Assembly: GCA_025455485.1 (NCBI GenBank)
Contig: JALOMJ010000002.1
Location: 26,438-90,437, forward strand
Direction: 5' to 3'
DNA: 64,000 nucleotides
From: Bacteroidia bacterium
GTDB lineage: Bacteria > Bacteroidota > Bacteroidia > B-17B0 > Aurantibacillaceae
Each line of letters opens with the position of its first letter. Position 1 is the stretch's first letter. Under the pieces are notes generated by a model. It did no database searches. It saw nothing but the letters and a program-made list of their open reading frames with translations, and was not told where the DNA came from. This document shows positions 50,922 to 60,406 of this stretch, piece by piece. The translations under genes and the position numbers were made by a program.

Positions 50922-52493
50922 ATGTTTTTTACGGCCGGAGTGCACCGTTTCTTTTTTCTATTCGGCGTGGTTACTTTAGGCTTTGGCATTATGTTGGGCG
51001 CAGTGCCAACATCCGTTCCGCAATTTATTCTGCTTATCAATTGGTTGCTCGAAGGTGGTTTCACCGGGAAGTGGAGGCGGTTGCGACATAACCGAATATT
51101 TTGGGCTCTGGAGTTGGTTTTTGCAATGCATTTGATTGGTTTGTTTTACAGTTCTGACATTAGTTTGGGATTAAAGGACATTCAGATTAAGCTACCGCTG
51201 TTCATTCTTCCTTTGGTGTTTTTTAGTTCGGCCCCATTAACTCGAAAAGAATTTGTTTTCACACTCCAGGCCTTTCTATTTGGGTGCTTTGTAAATACAG
51301 CATGGTGTTTAATGTATAGTTTTGGCCTTCATGCTAATGAAATCGGACGGAACACATCGCGGTTCATGAGCCATATTCGATTGGGTTTGTACCTTAACAT
51401 GGCCATATTAATTTGCGTCCACCTGTATAAAACAAAAGTATGGAATAGCCTTAGCTTTGTTTATGTTATTGCGGCAATTTATTTTATGACTGTGTTGTTT
51501 ATATTGGGCTTAGCTACAGGATTAATTATTCTGACCTTTCTTGTTGTTATGGCCGGCATCTACAGCATAAATAAATTACAGTTTAGGTACAAAGTGGGTT
51601 TGGTATTAGTGTTCGCGGTTTTTGCTTATTTAGGCTGGAATTTTGTCTGGCATGTGTATTCACAACAGGTTATTCCGAGTAAGGCGATAAACAATAAAAT
51701 TATGGATTGCTCGGTAGCCGGAAACACATACATTTATTTAGACAGTGCAGGGCGCAGAGAGAATGGTTACTACATTCATATTAATATACAACTTGAAGAG
51801 CTGCAAAGAACCTGGAAGTTGAGGTGCCCTGACGACACGTTTTCATACAAAAGCAAACACAACCTGCGCAGATACGAGGCACTTATTCGTTATCTGGCCG
51901 GGCTTGGTTTAAATAAAGATTCGGTTGGTGTAATGACTTTAAGTGATGTTGATATCCAAAACATAAAACGCAATGTGCCAAACCACCTCTATAACAACTG
52001 GTCGTTTATGCACCAGCGGATATACGAATTGGTTAACGAGTATGATGATTTCAAAGCGGGTAGAAACATCAATGGTAATTCAGTGACCATGCGCTATTTC
52101 TTTTGGAAAGCGGCGTACTTTGCAATTAAGGGTAATTGTTGGTTTGGTGTAGGCTCAGGCGACGTACAGAATGTGATGGAGGAGAGCTATATTAGTTCCG
52201 GCTCTCCGCTTCTGCCTCATTGGCACAAACGCCCTCACAACCAATTTTTAACTATTACACTTGCATTTGGTGTTGTTGGCTTATCTGTTTTTTTATTCAG
52301 TTTGTTTTATCCGCCCTTCAAACTCAAACGGCGCCTGGCACTTACCTACTTTGGATTTATGATTGTTTACTTGATGTCTTTTTTATCAGAGGACACCCTG
52401 GAAACGCAAGCGGGAGTAACGTTTTTCGCTTTCTTTAATACATTTCTTCTAACGGAAGCCTACTTTAAAAGGCTACAAAATCCTGAGCATTAA
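50922..52493 (+). CDS. O-antigen ligase-like (Wzy/WaaL type) membrane protein
   Basis: 523 aa with about 10-12 hydrophobic segments and a long soluble loop (roughly residues 255-400). The segment HKRPHNQFLTITLAFGVVGLSVF has the HNxxL..GxxG pattern of the Wzy_C domain. It would polymerise or ligate surface polysaccharide, but no glycosyltransferase genes flank it. Convergent 29-base overlap with the M23 peptidase. Confidence 0.78.
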   Translation: MFFTAGVHRFFFLFGVVTLGFGIMLGAVPTSVPQFILLINWLLEGGFTGKWRRLRHNRIFWALELVFAMHLIGLFYSSDISLGLKDIQIKLPLFILPLVFFSSAPLTRKEFVFTLQAFLFGCFVNTAWCLMYSFGLHANEIGRNTSRFMSHIRLGLYLNMAILICVHLYKTKVWNSLSFVYVIAAIYFMTVLFILGLATGLIILTFLVVMAGIYSINKLQFRYKVGLVLVFAVFAYLGWNFVWHVYSQQVIPSKAINNKIMDCSVAGNTYIYLDSAGRRENGYYIHINIQLEELQRTWKLRCPDDTFSYKSKHNLRRYEALIRYLAGLGLNKDSVGVMTLSDVDIQNIKRNVPNHLYNNWSFMHQRIYELVNEYDDFKAGRNINGNSVTMRYFFWKAAYFAIKGNCWFGVGSGDVQNVMEESYISSGSPLLPHWHKRPHNQFLTITLAFGVVGLSVFLFSLFYPPFKLKRRLALTYFGFMIVYLMSFLSEDTLETQAGVTFFAFFNTFLLTEAYFKRLQNPEH

Positions 52494-53337
52494 CTGCAAT
52501 GCCATTAAACCAAAGTTCAAAGTGAAGGTGGGCACCCTTGCTGTTCTCTCCGGTATTCCCAACTACGGCTATGGCCTCGCCCGACCTTACTTTGTCTCCG
52601 GCGTTTTTTAAAACCATAGAGCAGTGTTTATAAATGCTTACCACATTGTTGCTGTGCTGAATTTGAATAATGTTTCCATCCTCGGCTGTAAACCCTCTAT
52701 AGATGATTGTGCCATCGAGTGTGGCTTTTATAAATTCATCTTCTTTGGTTGCGACGTCAGTGCCATAATGCGCATGGATGGGATCGAACGATTCAGTAAC
52801 AAGGCCTTTCACAGGGGCGAAGAAAAGCAGTTCCTGCAACTGTCCGCTGTAGGTTTGAGATGGTGTGATTGACTTTTCCTGTTTTCTAAGATCAAATTCT
52901 TGTCTGAATTCTATGTCTGCTTTCGAAGGGGCAATATTTAGTTTAGAGTATTTTCCGCTGCTGTCACGCGCAGGACGTTTAGCTTCCTTTTCTCCGGTTT
53001 CCGTTAACATGGTTAATATGCCTTGTAAATAAGCGTCTCGGGCCTGTACTTTTTTTTCTAGGGAATCGGCTTTGTAGCTTAACCTTAACATTTGCCTGCG
53101 CTCTTCTGTGGTACCATAACCCGGAATATATTCGCGTAAACCAGTGAAAGCAACTAAACTAATCACGATGCTGGTCATAATTATTGTTAAGGCCAAAACA
53201 CCAATTAGAATATTAAGGGGGGAGAGCCTTAGCGAGAACTTTTCATCTAAAGAGGTGTCATTCAACAAGATAAGTCGGTACTTTCGCCTTAAAAGAACAC
53301 CAAGGTTTTTTATTTTCGCCTTCTTTGACTCCACCAT
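52465..53337 (-). CDS. M23-family peptidoglycan endopeptidase-like protein
   Basis: About 290 aa from ATG 53337 (MVESKKAKIKNLG); the longer track ORF starts 16 codons earlier. One helix near the N-terminus (LNILIGVLALTIIMTSIVISLVAF), a coiled-coil region, then a LytM/M23 domain with AHYGTDVAT and HLHFELW, the zinc-binding motifs. Acts on peptidoglycan from the periplasmic face. Divergent from tetR. Confidence 0.88.
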   Translation of the reverse strand: MVESKKAKIKNLGVLLRRKYRLILLNDTSLDEKFSLRLSPLNILIGVLALTIIMTSIVISLVAFTGLREYIPGYGTTEERRQMLRLSYKADSLEKKVQARDAYLQGILTMLTETGEKEAKRPARDSSGKYSKLNIAPSKADIEFRQEFDLRKQEKSITPSQTYSGQLQELLFFAPVKGLVTESFDPIHAHYGTDVATKEDEFIKATLDGTIIYRGFTAEDGNIIQIQHSNNVVSIYKHCSMVLKNAGDKVRSGEAIAVVGNTGENSKGAHLHFELWFNGIAVNAQDFVAF

Positions 53338-53397
53338 ACCGTAAAGATGCAAAATATTTTTTTGAAGCGGAAACTTGTAATCCATTAATAGTTTCCA

Positions 53398-53405
53398 TAG
53401 TTTTG
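53398..53405 (+). promoter_or_regulatory. -7 promoter element TAGTTTTG of the tetR gene
   Basis: TAnnTTTG match with CTTG 20 bases upstream as a -33 element, nine bases before the tetR ATG. Confidence 0.55.
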
Positions 53406-53414
53406 CGCCCGAAA

Positions 53415-54007
53415 ATGGAAGCGAACGAAAAAATATTACACACCTCTTTACAGATGTTTTTCAGGTATGGTATTAAGCACGTTACCATGGATGATATAGC
53501 GAAGGAACTGGGCATGTCGAAAAAAACGATTTACCAGTATTTCAAGGAAAAAGACGATAAGTGAGGCAGCACGAAAAGGATTTTGATGTTTTGGGAAAAA
53601 TAGCAAAAGACCCTATACACGAAATCATGCTATTGTCAAAAAAACTCAATGAAATGATGCAGCACATTAATCCTTTGTTTTTTCTCGACCTGCAAAAATT
53701 TTACCCTGTTGCCTACAACGAGTTTCAAAAATTTAAAGAAACCTGTGCTTTCAGAAACATAATTGAAAACCTCACTAAGGGTGTATTGCTTGGAATTTAC
53801 CGTGAAGATTTGAATTTGGAATTTGCAGCCAAGTACCGTCTATCACAAATCGATATGCTGATGTTTGGGAATTATTTTACATATGAAAAAATAAGTGTAG
53901 CTCAGGCCAGTCAAAATTTACTTGAAATGTTTGTTTACGGCATCTCAACGCAAAAAGGCCACAAACTACTCGATCAATACAAAAAAGCAAATGAAAAAGA
54001 ATACTAG
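53415..54007 (+). pseudogene. TetR/AcrR-family regulator disrupted by a frameshift
   Basis: ATG 53415 opens the DNA-binding half: MDDIAKELGMSKKTIYQYFKEKDD is a textbook TetR HTH. TGA at 53562-53564 stops it after 49 residues. The ligand-binding half continues in the neighbouring frame from 53561 (VRQHEKDFDVLGKIA). Restoring one base near 53559-53561 gives KEKDDK-VRQHEK and a 198-aa protein, the normal TetR length. The gene precedes a TolC/MFP/RND efflux operon that it would normally repress. Real mutation or sequencing error cannot be told apart here. Confidence 0.85.
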
Positions 54008-54023
54008 CATAATTCTATATACT

Positions 54024-55394
54024 ATGAAAAATTCACTTATCAACATGAAATCTCTGCTCTTGCTCTGCTCACTGATATTTATTAATTCAGTAAAGTCTCA
54101 GGAGAAAGAACAAAAAACGGCCTTTTCTCTTCAAGAGGCTATTGATTTTGCATTGGGTCATAATCAAAATTACATTAATTCAACCCTGGATGTTGAATCG
54201 GCAAAATTCCGCAATAAAGAATACACCGGCATTGGGCTTCCACAAATCAACGCTAGTGCGGATGTGAAAGATTACCTCACCATTCCAACTTCTGTAATTC
54301 CTGCACAAGCATTCAATCCAAGTGCTCCGGCTGATCAGTTTGTGGCAGTGCAGTTTGGAGTGAAATACAATGCAGCTTTCGGTGTTTCTATTTCTCAAAT
54401 TTTATTTAATACCGACTATCTCGTAGGTTTACAGGCTGCCAAGGAATTTGTTGCCCTGTCTGAAAAGAATGTGCAACGAACAAAAGTGGAAACCTACGCT
54501 ACCATCACAAAGGCCTATTACGGTGCAATCATTGTTAAGGAGCGGCTAAAAATTATTGATGCGAACATTGATCGCGTTAAAAAATTATTTGATGATACCA
54601 AAGCCTTGAATTCAGCTGGTTTTGCCGAGAAATTGGATGTGGATCGTGTGGAATTAACCTATAACAACCTACTGGCAGAAAAGGAAAAACTGGAGCGTTA
54701 TGTTGGAATCAGCGAAACCCTGCTCAAATACCAAATGGGTTACGATTTGGCTTTACCCATCACATTAACAGATGTGATCGATGCTAATCTGATCATTGAC
54801 ATGGGCACACAGGAGCAACAAAAAGTGAATTACGAAGCACGTCCTGAATTTTCCATCCTGCAATCTCAGTCGAACATCAATGGTTTGGAACTAAAACGCA
54901 ATAAATACCAGTATTTACCAAGTTTAGCTGCCTACGCCTCACTTCAACAACAAGCCATGCGAACCAAGTTCGACGTTTTTGATATTGATCAACCCTGGTA
55001 CCCTATCCGAATGATAGGGGTTACGCTTAACGTTCCGATTTTCAACGGGGGCCAAAAACATTACAAAATTCAACAGTCCAAGCTGGAGCTTCAAAAAACA
55101 AACAATTCACTTGAATTCCTTCAGCGTTCCATAGATGTGGAAGTGGCCAACACCAACATGCAATTCAAAAATGCATTGATTGCTCTCGAAACCCAAAGAA
55201 AAAACAAAGACCTGGCTAAGGATATATATGACACGTCAAAAATCAAGTACGAAACCGGCGTGGGCTCAAACCTCGACGTGATTTACGCTCAGGCAGCTTT
55301 CCGCGAAGCCGAAATCAATTTTCTAAGCGCAGTATACGATCTCATCGTTGCACAGGTAGATTACCAAAAAGCAAAGGGCATACTTGTAAAATAA
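54024..55394 (+). CDS. TolC-like outer-membrane efflux protein
   Basis: 456 aa from ATG 54024 (MKNSLINMKSLLLLCSLIFI), giving a signal peptide; the track start lies inside tetR. The long alpha-helical barrel repeats of the OEP family are visible: ALGHNQNYINSTLDVESAKFRN, RLKIIDANIDRVKKLFDDTK and VEVANTNMQFKNALIALETQRKN. Outer-membrane exit duct of an RND pump. Same strand as the adaptor and the pump, 41 bases before the adaptor. Confidence 0.92.
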   Translation: MKNSLINMKSLLLLCSLIFINSVKSQEKEQKTAFSLQEAIDFALGHNQNYINSTLDVESAKFRNKEYTGIGLPQINASADVKDYLTIPTSVIPAQAFNPSAPADQFVAVQFGVKYNAAFGVSISQILFNTDYLVGLQAAKEFVALSEKNVQRTKVETYATITKAYYGAIIVKERLKIIDANIDRVKKLFDDTKALNSAGFAEKLDVDRVELTYNNLLAEKEKLERYVGISETLLKYQMGYDLALPITLTDVIDANLIIDMGTQEQQKVNYEARPEFSILQSQSNINGLELKRNKYQYLPSLAAYASLQQQAMRTKFDVFDIDQPWYPIRMIGVTLNVPIFNGGQKHYKIQQSKLELQKTNNSLEFLQRSIDVEVANTNMQFKNALIALETQRKNKDLAKDIYDTSKIKYETGVGSNLDVIYAQAAFREAEINFLSAVYDLIVAQVDYQKAKGILVK

Positions 55395-55435
55395 ACTAAA
55401 TAAAAGAACATCCGAATCCACAAAACCAACCTCAT

Positions 55436-56560
55436 ATGAAAACAGTTTTCAGTTATATTCAATCAACAGCAATCCTTCTCCTTTCCGTTTTTGTTGTTTC
55501 CTGTTCAGCTCCTGATCCAAAGGCCGAACTTGAACAACTTAAAAAACAACGCAGCGAACTGGATACAAAAATCGCCGACCTGGAAGCAAGCATTGCTAAA
55601 ACCGACACAACACAAACAGCACAAAAGGCTACAGAAGTAGCGGTGAGCCCGGTTCAAACCAGAATTTTTAAAACCTATATAGAAGTTCAGGCGCGGGTAG
55701 ATGCCGATCAAAATGTGTTTTTGAGTAGCGGAATCCCGGGCACTGTAACAAAAATTAATGTTAAGGTAGGCGATAAAGTAACTCAGGGTCAGGTTTTGGC
55801 TGAAACCGATTCACGCATGATACAACAGCAAATTTCTGACCTTCAAACCAATTATGAATTGGTGAAGCAGGTGTATGAGAAGCAGGAAGAACTATGGAAG
55901 CAAAAAATTGGAACTGAAATTCAATACCTTCAGGCCAAAAGCAACAAAGAGAGTCTGGAGAAAAAGATGGCTACACTCGAAGAACAACTCCGGATGAGTA
56001 AAATAATTTCTCCTATTAATGGCACCGTAGATGGTGTAAACATTAAGATTGGTCAAACCGTTGCGCCGGGAATGAACGCCATTACGGTAGTGAATTTTTC
56101 AAATCTGAAAGTTAAGGCCGAAGTGGCCGAAAGTTATTCTTCAAGAATTAAAACCGGTGATGAGGTATTGATTTACTTCCCTGATAATAACGATTCCATT
56201 GTATCTAAAATAAACTATGCCTCGCGTACCATCGATCTGTTGAACCGCACCTTTGATATTGAAGCCCTGCTTAATACCAGTGACGAACTTCACCCAAACA
56301 TGGTAGCTAAAATGAAAATTAACGACTATCAGTCGGCAAAACCCTGTATAGTATTGCCCGTTAAGTTCATTCAAAAGTCATCCACTGGCAACTATGTATT
56401 GGTTGCTGAAAACGGTAAAGTGGTTAAAAAGGTCATCACCATTGGCAGAGAATACAGTGGTCTTGCCGAAGTTACCGGCGGTTTAAATGAAGGCGAACAA
56501 TTGATTGTAAAGGGCTATGATCTTGTGATTGATGGCGATGCCATTACCGTTCAAAAATAA
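55436..56560 (+). CDS. RND efflux periplasmic adaptor (membrane fusion protein)
   Basis: 374 aa lipoprotein (lipobox VFVVSCSA). Coiled coil near residues 25-55 (LKKQRSELDTKIADLEASI), lipoyl/barrel-sandwich halves GTVTKINVKVGDKVTQGQVLAE and GTVDGVNIKIGQTVAPG, then beta-barrel and membrane-proximal domains. Links the inner-membrane pump to the TolC-like protein. 29 bases before the pump gene. Confidence 0.93.
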   Translation: MKTVFSYIQSTAILLLSVFVVSCSAPDPKAELEQLKKQRSELDTKIADLEASIAKTDTTQTAQKATEVAVSPVQTRIFKTYIEVQARVDADQNVFLSSGIPGTVTKINVKVGDKVTQGQVLAETDSRMIQQQISDLQTNYELVKQVYEKQEELWKQKIGTEIQYLQAKSNKESLEKKMATLEEQLRMSKIISPINGTVDGVNIKIGQTVAPGMNAITVVNFSNLKVKAEVAESYSSRIKTGDEVLIYFPDNNDSIVSKINYASRTIDLLNRTFDIEALLNTSDELHPNMVAKMKINDYQSAKPCIVLPVKFIQKSSTGNYVLVAENGKVVKKVITIGREYSGLAEVTGGLNEGEQLIVKGYDLVIDGDAITVQK

Positions 56561-56589
56561 ATTCAGCAACTAGCATTAAAACATAAGCT

Positions 56590-59500
56590 ATGTCAGAGAA
56601 ATTCAAAGAATTTAAACCCTCCAGTTGGGCCATCGAAAATAAAATAACGGTTTACCTGCTTACCTTATTTATCACTATTGCAGGTATTATGGCATACAAT
56701 TCTCTGCCCAAAGAGAATTTTCCGGATATCACCGTGCCAACCATTTTTATCAGCACCATCAATGGGGGCAATTCACCAACCAACATTGAAAATACCATTA
56801 CACGACCCATTGAAAAACGATTAAAATCGATTTCAGGGGTCAAAAAATTCACCAGCAACTCCCTTCAGGACGTTTCAGTTATTGTGGTGGAGTTTCATAC
56901 CGATGTTAAAGTTGACGTTGCAAAACAAAAAGTAAGGGACGCTGTAGACGAGGCAAGAACCGACATGCCGCAGGTGCTTACCAGCGAGCCGGTAATTAAG
57001 GAGATTGCATTTTCCGAAATCCCCATCATGTATATAAACGTGGCGGGCAATTTTGAGTTGAAGGAACTAAAAAAATATGCCGAGGATTTGCAGGACAGGA
57101 TTGAGGGATTGAAAGAGATCAATGAAGCCAAATTGGTTGGCGCACTCGACCGCGAAATTCAGGTGAACCTGGATGCTTATAAAATGCAAGCCGCTCAACT
57201 AACTTTGGGCGATATACAAAGGGCCATTGGTCAGGAGAACCTATCCATTACCGGGGGTAATGTGCCGCTCAACGGAATGAAACCTACCCTGAGTATTAAA
57301 AGCGAATTTAAAAGTCCGGCGGAAATCGAAAACATTATGGTTTCTTCAGCTTCCGGGGCAAAATTGTTTTTGAAAGATTTTGCTGAGGTTCGCGACGGCT
57401 TCAAAGAAAAGGAAAGTTACTCAAGTTCTAAAGGTAAAAATGTAATCACCCTGAATGTCATCAAACGTTCGGGAGAAAACCTGATAGATGCTGCGGATAA
57501 GATTAAGGCTATTATAGCCGACATGAATGAAAATAAATTTCCGGAAGGCCTCGAAGTAACCATCAGCGGCGATCAGAGCGAACAAACAAAAACTACCTTG
57601 CATGAATTGATTAACACCATTATCATCGGATTTGTTCTTGTAACTCTGGTGTTGATGTTTTTTATGGGCGTTACCAACGCGCTTTTTGTGGCACTTTCAG
57701 TACCGCTTTCCATGTTCATTGCGTTTATGTTGATGCCCAGCATTGGCTTTAGTTTTAACATGATTGTGTTGTTCGCATTTTTATTGGCTTTAGGTATTGT
57801 GGTTGACGACGCTATTGTTGTTATCGAAAATACCCATCGTCTTTTTGCAAACGGTAAGCGCGACATCAAAACGGCTGCTAAGATGGCGGCAGGTGAAGTG
57901 TTTATGCCTGTACTCTCAGGCACCATCACCACCTTGGCTCCTTTTATACCACTGGCGTTTTGGACCGGTATTATCGGCAAGTTCATGTACTTTCTTCCCA
58001 TTACCTTAATCATTTCCTTGCTGGCCTCACTGGCTGTGGCCTATATTATTAATCCGGTATTTGCTGTCGACTTCATGAAAACGCATGAAGAGGAAGCCAA
58101 AGGCTATGGTAAACTCACTAGAAAGTCAAAAATGCAGTTAATCCTATATGCAATAGTGGCTTTGATAGCCTATGTGAGCGGGCATGTTGGTGTAGGAAAC
58201 TTTATTGTGTTTTTGGCTCTGTTTTTGGTACTTAACCGATTGTGGTTGTATAAGGTAATTGAAGCCTGGCAGTTTAAGGTTTGGCCGGCATTTGTAAACA
58301 CCTATGTAAGGGCTTTGGAATGGTGTTTGAAAAAGCCATGGAAGGTTTTATTATACGTATTGTTCCTTTTTCTTGGTTCACTGGTGTTTTTTGGAATTCG
58401 TTCTCCTAAAGTGGTGTTTTTCCCGCAGGGCGATCCCAACAACGTGTACGTTTATTTAAAATTACCTGAAGGAACGGATCCTATGGTTACGGATAGCGTG
58501 ATGCGATTGGTGGAAAAGAAGGTGTATAGCGTGATTGGAGAAAACAATCCGATTGTTGAATCCATGATCAGCAATGTTACCATTGGAGTTACAGATCCGG
58601 CCGATGGCGATCAAAATTCTTATCCTAACAAAGGAAAGATTGCCATCAACTTCGTGAAGTTTGAACAACGCAAAGGCGAGTCAACTTCAGAATACCTTGG
58701 GAAACTGCAATCCTTAAAATGGGATTTGCCGGGTGCCGAAATTAATGTCAACAAGAAACAAAATGGCCCTCCTCAGGCGAAGCCCATCAGCATAGAAATC
58801 AGCGGAGATAATTTTGACGAACTGGTAACAACCGCAGCTGAATTAAAAAAGTTTCTGAATGAGGCAAACGTGGAAGGCGTAGATAATTTGAAGTCTGACT
58901 TTGTAAGCAACAAGCCGGAGATTGTTTTTGATATCGATCGCCAAAGAGCCTTAATGGAAGGCATTTCAACCTATCAATTGGCCATGGAAATCAGGGGTGC
59001 GGTTTATGGTGTTGAAGCTACCAAGTTCAGAGATGTGGACGATGAATACCCGGTTCAGTTGCGTTACCAGTATAACCAACGCGTGGATATCGAAACCATT
59101 AGAAATTTACGAATCACTTATCGCGACATGAACATGGGCGGAATGGTGAGAAGTGTTCCACTCTCGGCAGTGTGTAACATTCGTTACGATTACACGTATG
59201 CCGGCATTAAACGCAAAAACAACGAGAGGGTAATCACCTTGTCGTCAGATGTGAAGGAAGGTTATAACCCGAACGAAGTGGTTGCTAAACTTCAAAAAGT
59301 TCTGAACCAGTATACACCAAACGGTAATGTTAATGTAAAGTTTGCCGGACAGGAAGAAGAACAACAGGAAACCATGGCTTTCCTGGGAAGAGCCATGCTT
59401 ATTGCCATTGCATTGATGATGATTGTGCTTTTGGGATTGTTTAATTCACTTGGCAAAACAGTGATTATCCTTTCCGAAATCTTGTTAAGTGTGATTGGGG

Positions 59501-60054
59501 TTTTGATTGGAGTAGCCACATTTAAAATGGACATGAGTATCGTTATGACCGGAGTGGGCATCATAGCCTTGGGAGGTATTGTGGTGAGAAACGGTATTTT
59601 GTTGGTTGAATTTGCTGAGTACGCGAGAGCGGGAGGCATGAGTTTATACAAAGCCACCGTTGAAGCCGGTCGCACCCGTATGACCCCGGTAATTCTCACG
59701 GCAACAGCTGCCATTCTCGGCCTGATTCCATTGGCTGTTGGATTAAACATCAATTTTGAAACCCTTTTCACTGAATTAAACCCTCACCTTTTCTTTGGAG
59801 GAGACAATGTGGTGTTTTGGGGACCATTGAGCTGGACCATGATTTTTGGACTTTTGTTTGGCACGGTATTAACCTTATTGGTGGTTCCTGCCATGTACCT
59901 GATTGCTGAACGATTAAAACGCAAATCGGATATAATATTGGAACATTTTGATTTGCCAAAAGTGCTCATGTACATTCCGTTTTTAATCTTAATTCTTCGT
60001 TTGCTGCTTGCAATAAAGAAAACTAAACTGGATTACGGCGACCTGGATCGATAG
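56590..60054 (+). CDS. RND-family multidrug efflux pump (HAE1/AcrB-like)
   Basis: 1154 aa, a little longer than AcrB (about 1050). Twelve helices in the usual 1+5 / 1+5 arrangement with two large periplasmic loops. PKENFPDITVPTIFISTINGG is the family N-terminal motif; TM4 has GIVVDDAIVVIENTHR with the proton-relay Asp pair. The C-terminal half has an insertion around LFTELNPHLFFGGDNVVFWGP and ends in an extra hydrophobic segment. Substrate not readable. Ends with a terminator. Confidence 0.95.
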   Translation: MSEKFKEFKPSSWAIENKITVYLLTLFITIAGIMAYNSLPKENFPDITVPTIFISTINGGNSPTNIENTITRPIEKRLKSISGVKKFTSNSLQDVSVIVVEFHTDVKVDVAKQKVRDAVDEARTDMPQVLTSEPVIKEIAFSEIPIMYINVAGNFELKELKKYAEDLQDRIEGLKEINEAKLVGALDREIQVNLDAYKMQAAQLTLGDIQRAIGQENLSITGGNVPLNGMKPTLSIKSEFKSPAEIENIMVSSASGAKLFLKDFAEVRDGFKEKESYSSSKGKNVITLNVIKRSGENLIDAADKIKAIIADMNENKFPEGLEVTISGDQSEQTKTTLHELINTIIIGFVLVTLVLMFFMGVTNALFVALSVPLSMFIAFMLMPSIGFSFNMIVLFAFLLALGIVVDDAIVVIENTHRLFANGKRDIKTAAKMAAGEVFMPVLSGTITTLAPFIPLAFWTGIIGKFMYFLPITLIISLLASLAVAYIINPVFAVDFMKTHEEEAKGYGKLTRKSKMQLILYAIVALIAYVSGHVGVGNFIVFLALFLVLNRLWLYKVIEAWQFKVWPAFVNTYVRALEWCLKKPWKVLLYVLFLFLGSLVFFGIRSPKVVFFPQGDPNNVYVYLKLPEGTDPMVTDSVMRLVEKKVYSVIGENNPIVESMISNVTIGVTDPADGDQNSYPNKGKIAINFVKFEQRKGESTSEYLGKLQSLKWDLPGAEINVNKKQNGPPQAKPISIEISGDNFDELVTTAAELKKFLNEANVEGVDNLKSDFVSNKPEIVFDIDRQRALMEGISTYQLAMEIRGAVYGVEATKFRDVDDEYPVQLRYQYNQRVDIETIRNLRITYRDMNMGGMVRSVPLSAVCNIRYDYTYAGIKRKNNERVITLSSDVKEGYNPNEVVAKLQKVLNQYTPNGNVNVKFAGQEEEQQETMAFLGRAMLIAIALMMIVLLGLFNSLGKTVIILSEILLSVIGVLIGVATFKMDMSIVMTGVGIIALGGIVVRNGILLVEFAEYARAGGMSLYKATVEAGRTRMTPVILTATAAILGLIPLAVGLNINFETLFTELNPHLFFGGDNVVFWGPLSWTMIFGLLFGTVLTLLVVPAMYLIAERLKRKSDIILEHFDLPKVLMYIPFLILILRLLLAIKKTKLDYGDLDR

Positions 60055-60066
60055 AATAACACTAAG

Positions 60067-60100
60067 AAAAGCCTTTCTGAATTCCGGAAAGGCTTTTTTG
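60067..60100 (+). terminator. Terminator of the RND operon
   Basis: Arms AAAAGCCTTTC / GGAAAGGCTTTTTT, 12 bases after the stop. Confidence 0.9.
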
Positions 60101-60164
60101 TTGTTTTACTTTTATAGTTCTTCGTTTTCGCTTCGAAAGAGCGAGCTCTTTCTCCGCTTAAAAC

Positions 60165-60195
60165 AAAAAGCCTTTCACTTTCGTGAAAGGCTTTT
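60165..60195 (-). terminator. Terminator of tRNA-Pro
   Basis: AAAAGCCTTTCAC-TTTC-GTGAAAGGCTTTT with a T run on the minus strand. Confidence 0.85.
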
Positions 60196-60202
60196 GCTGT
60201 TC

Positions 60203-60277
60203 GTCGGGGTGGCCAGATTCGAACTGACGACCTCCACATCCCAAATGTGGCGCGATACCGGGCTACGCTACACCCCG
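60203..60277 (-). tRNA. tRNA-Pro (anticodon TGG)
   Basis: Minus strand: acceptor CGGGGTG/CACCCCG with discriminator A, anticodon stem CCACA/TGTGG around TTTGGGA, T-arm CAGTTCGAATCTG. CCA is not encoded. Confidence 0.95.
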
Positions 60278-60392
60278 AACTCCTCAATTTTTGAGAGTGC
60301 AAATATACACATTTTTCCTACCCACCAAAAAAATGCGATTCATAAAATTGTCTAAGCCGGTAAACAGCCCCGTCTCAAGCGAAATTTAATCG

Positions 60393-60400
60393 TATTTTTG
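60393..60400 (+). promoter_or_regulatory. -7 promoter element TATTTTTG of guaA
   Basis: Perfect TAnnTTTG, seven bases before the guaA ATG, giving a nearly leaderless transcript. Confidence 0.6.
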
Positions 60401-60406
60401 TCCCCT

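Larger units (their letters stand above)
60101..60406. other. Intergenic region with tRNA-Pro before guaA
   Basis: Holds a perfect hairpin GAAAGAG-CGAG-CTCTTTC (60135-60152), the tRNA-Pro terminator, tRNA-Pro and the guaA promoter. No protein gene. Confidence 0.7.

Noticed and set aside
43634-60195. Repeated GGTGAAAGG / GTGAAAGGC hairpins, considered as CRISPR-like or dispersed repeats
   Set aside because: Each is a separate terminator with a T run next to a gene or tRNA end; spacing and sequence do not form an array.
60098-60355. 85-aa ORF over tRNA-Pro
   Set aside because: Contains the translated complement of tRNA-Pro (VARFELTTSTSQM), not a protein gene.
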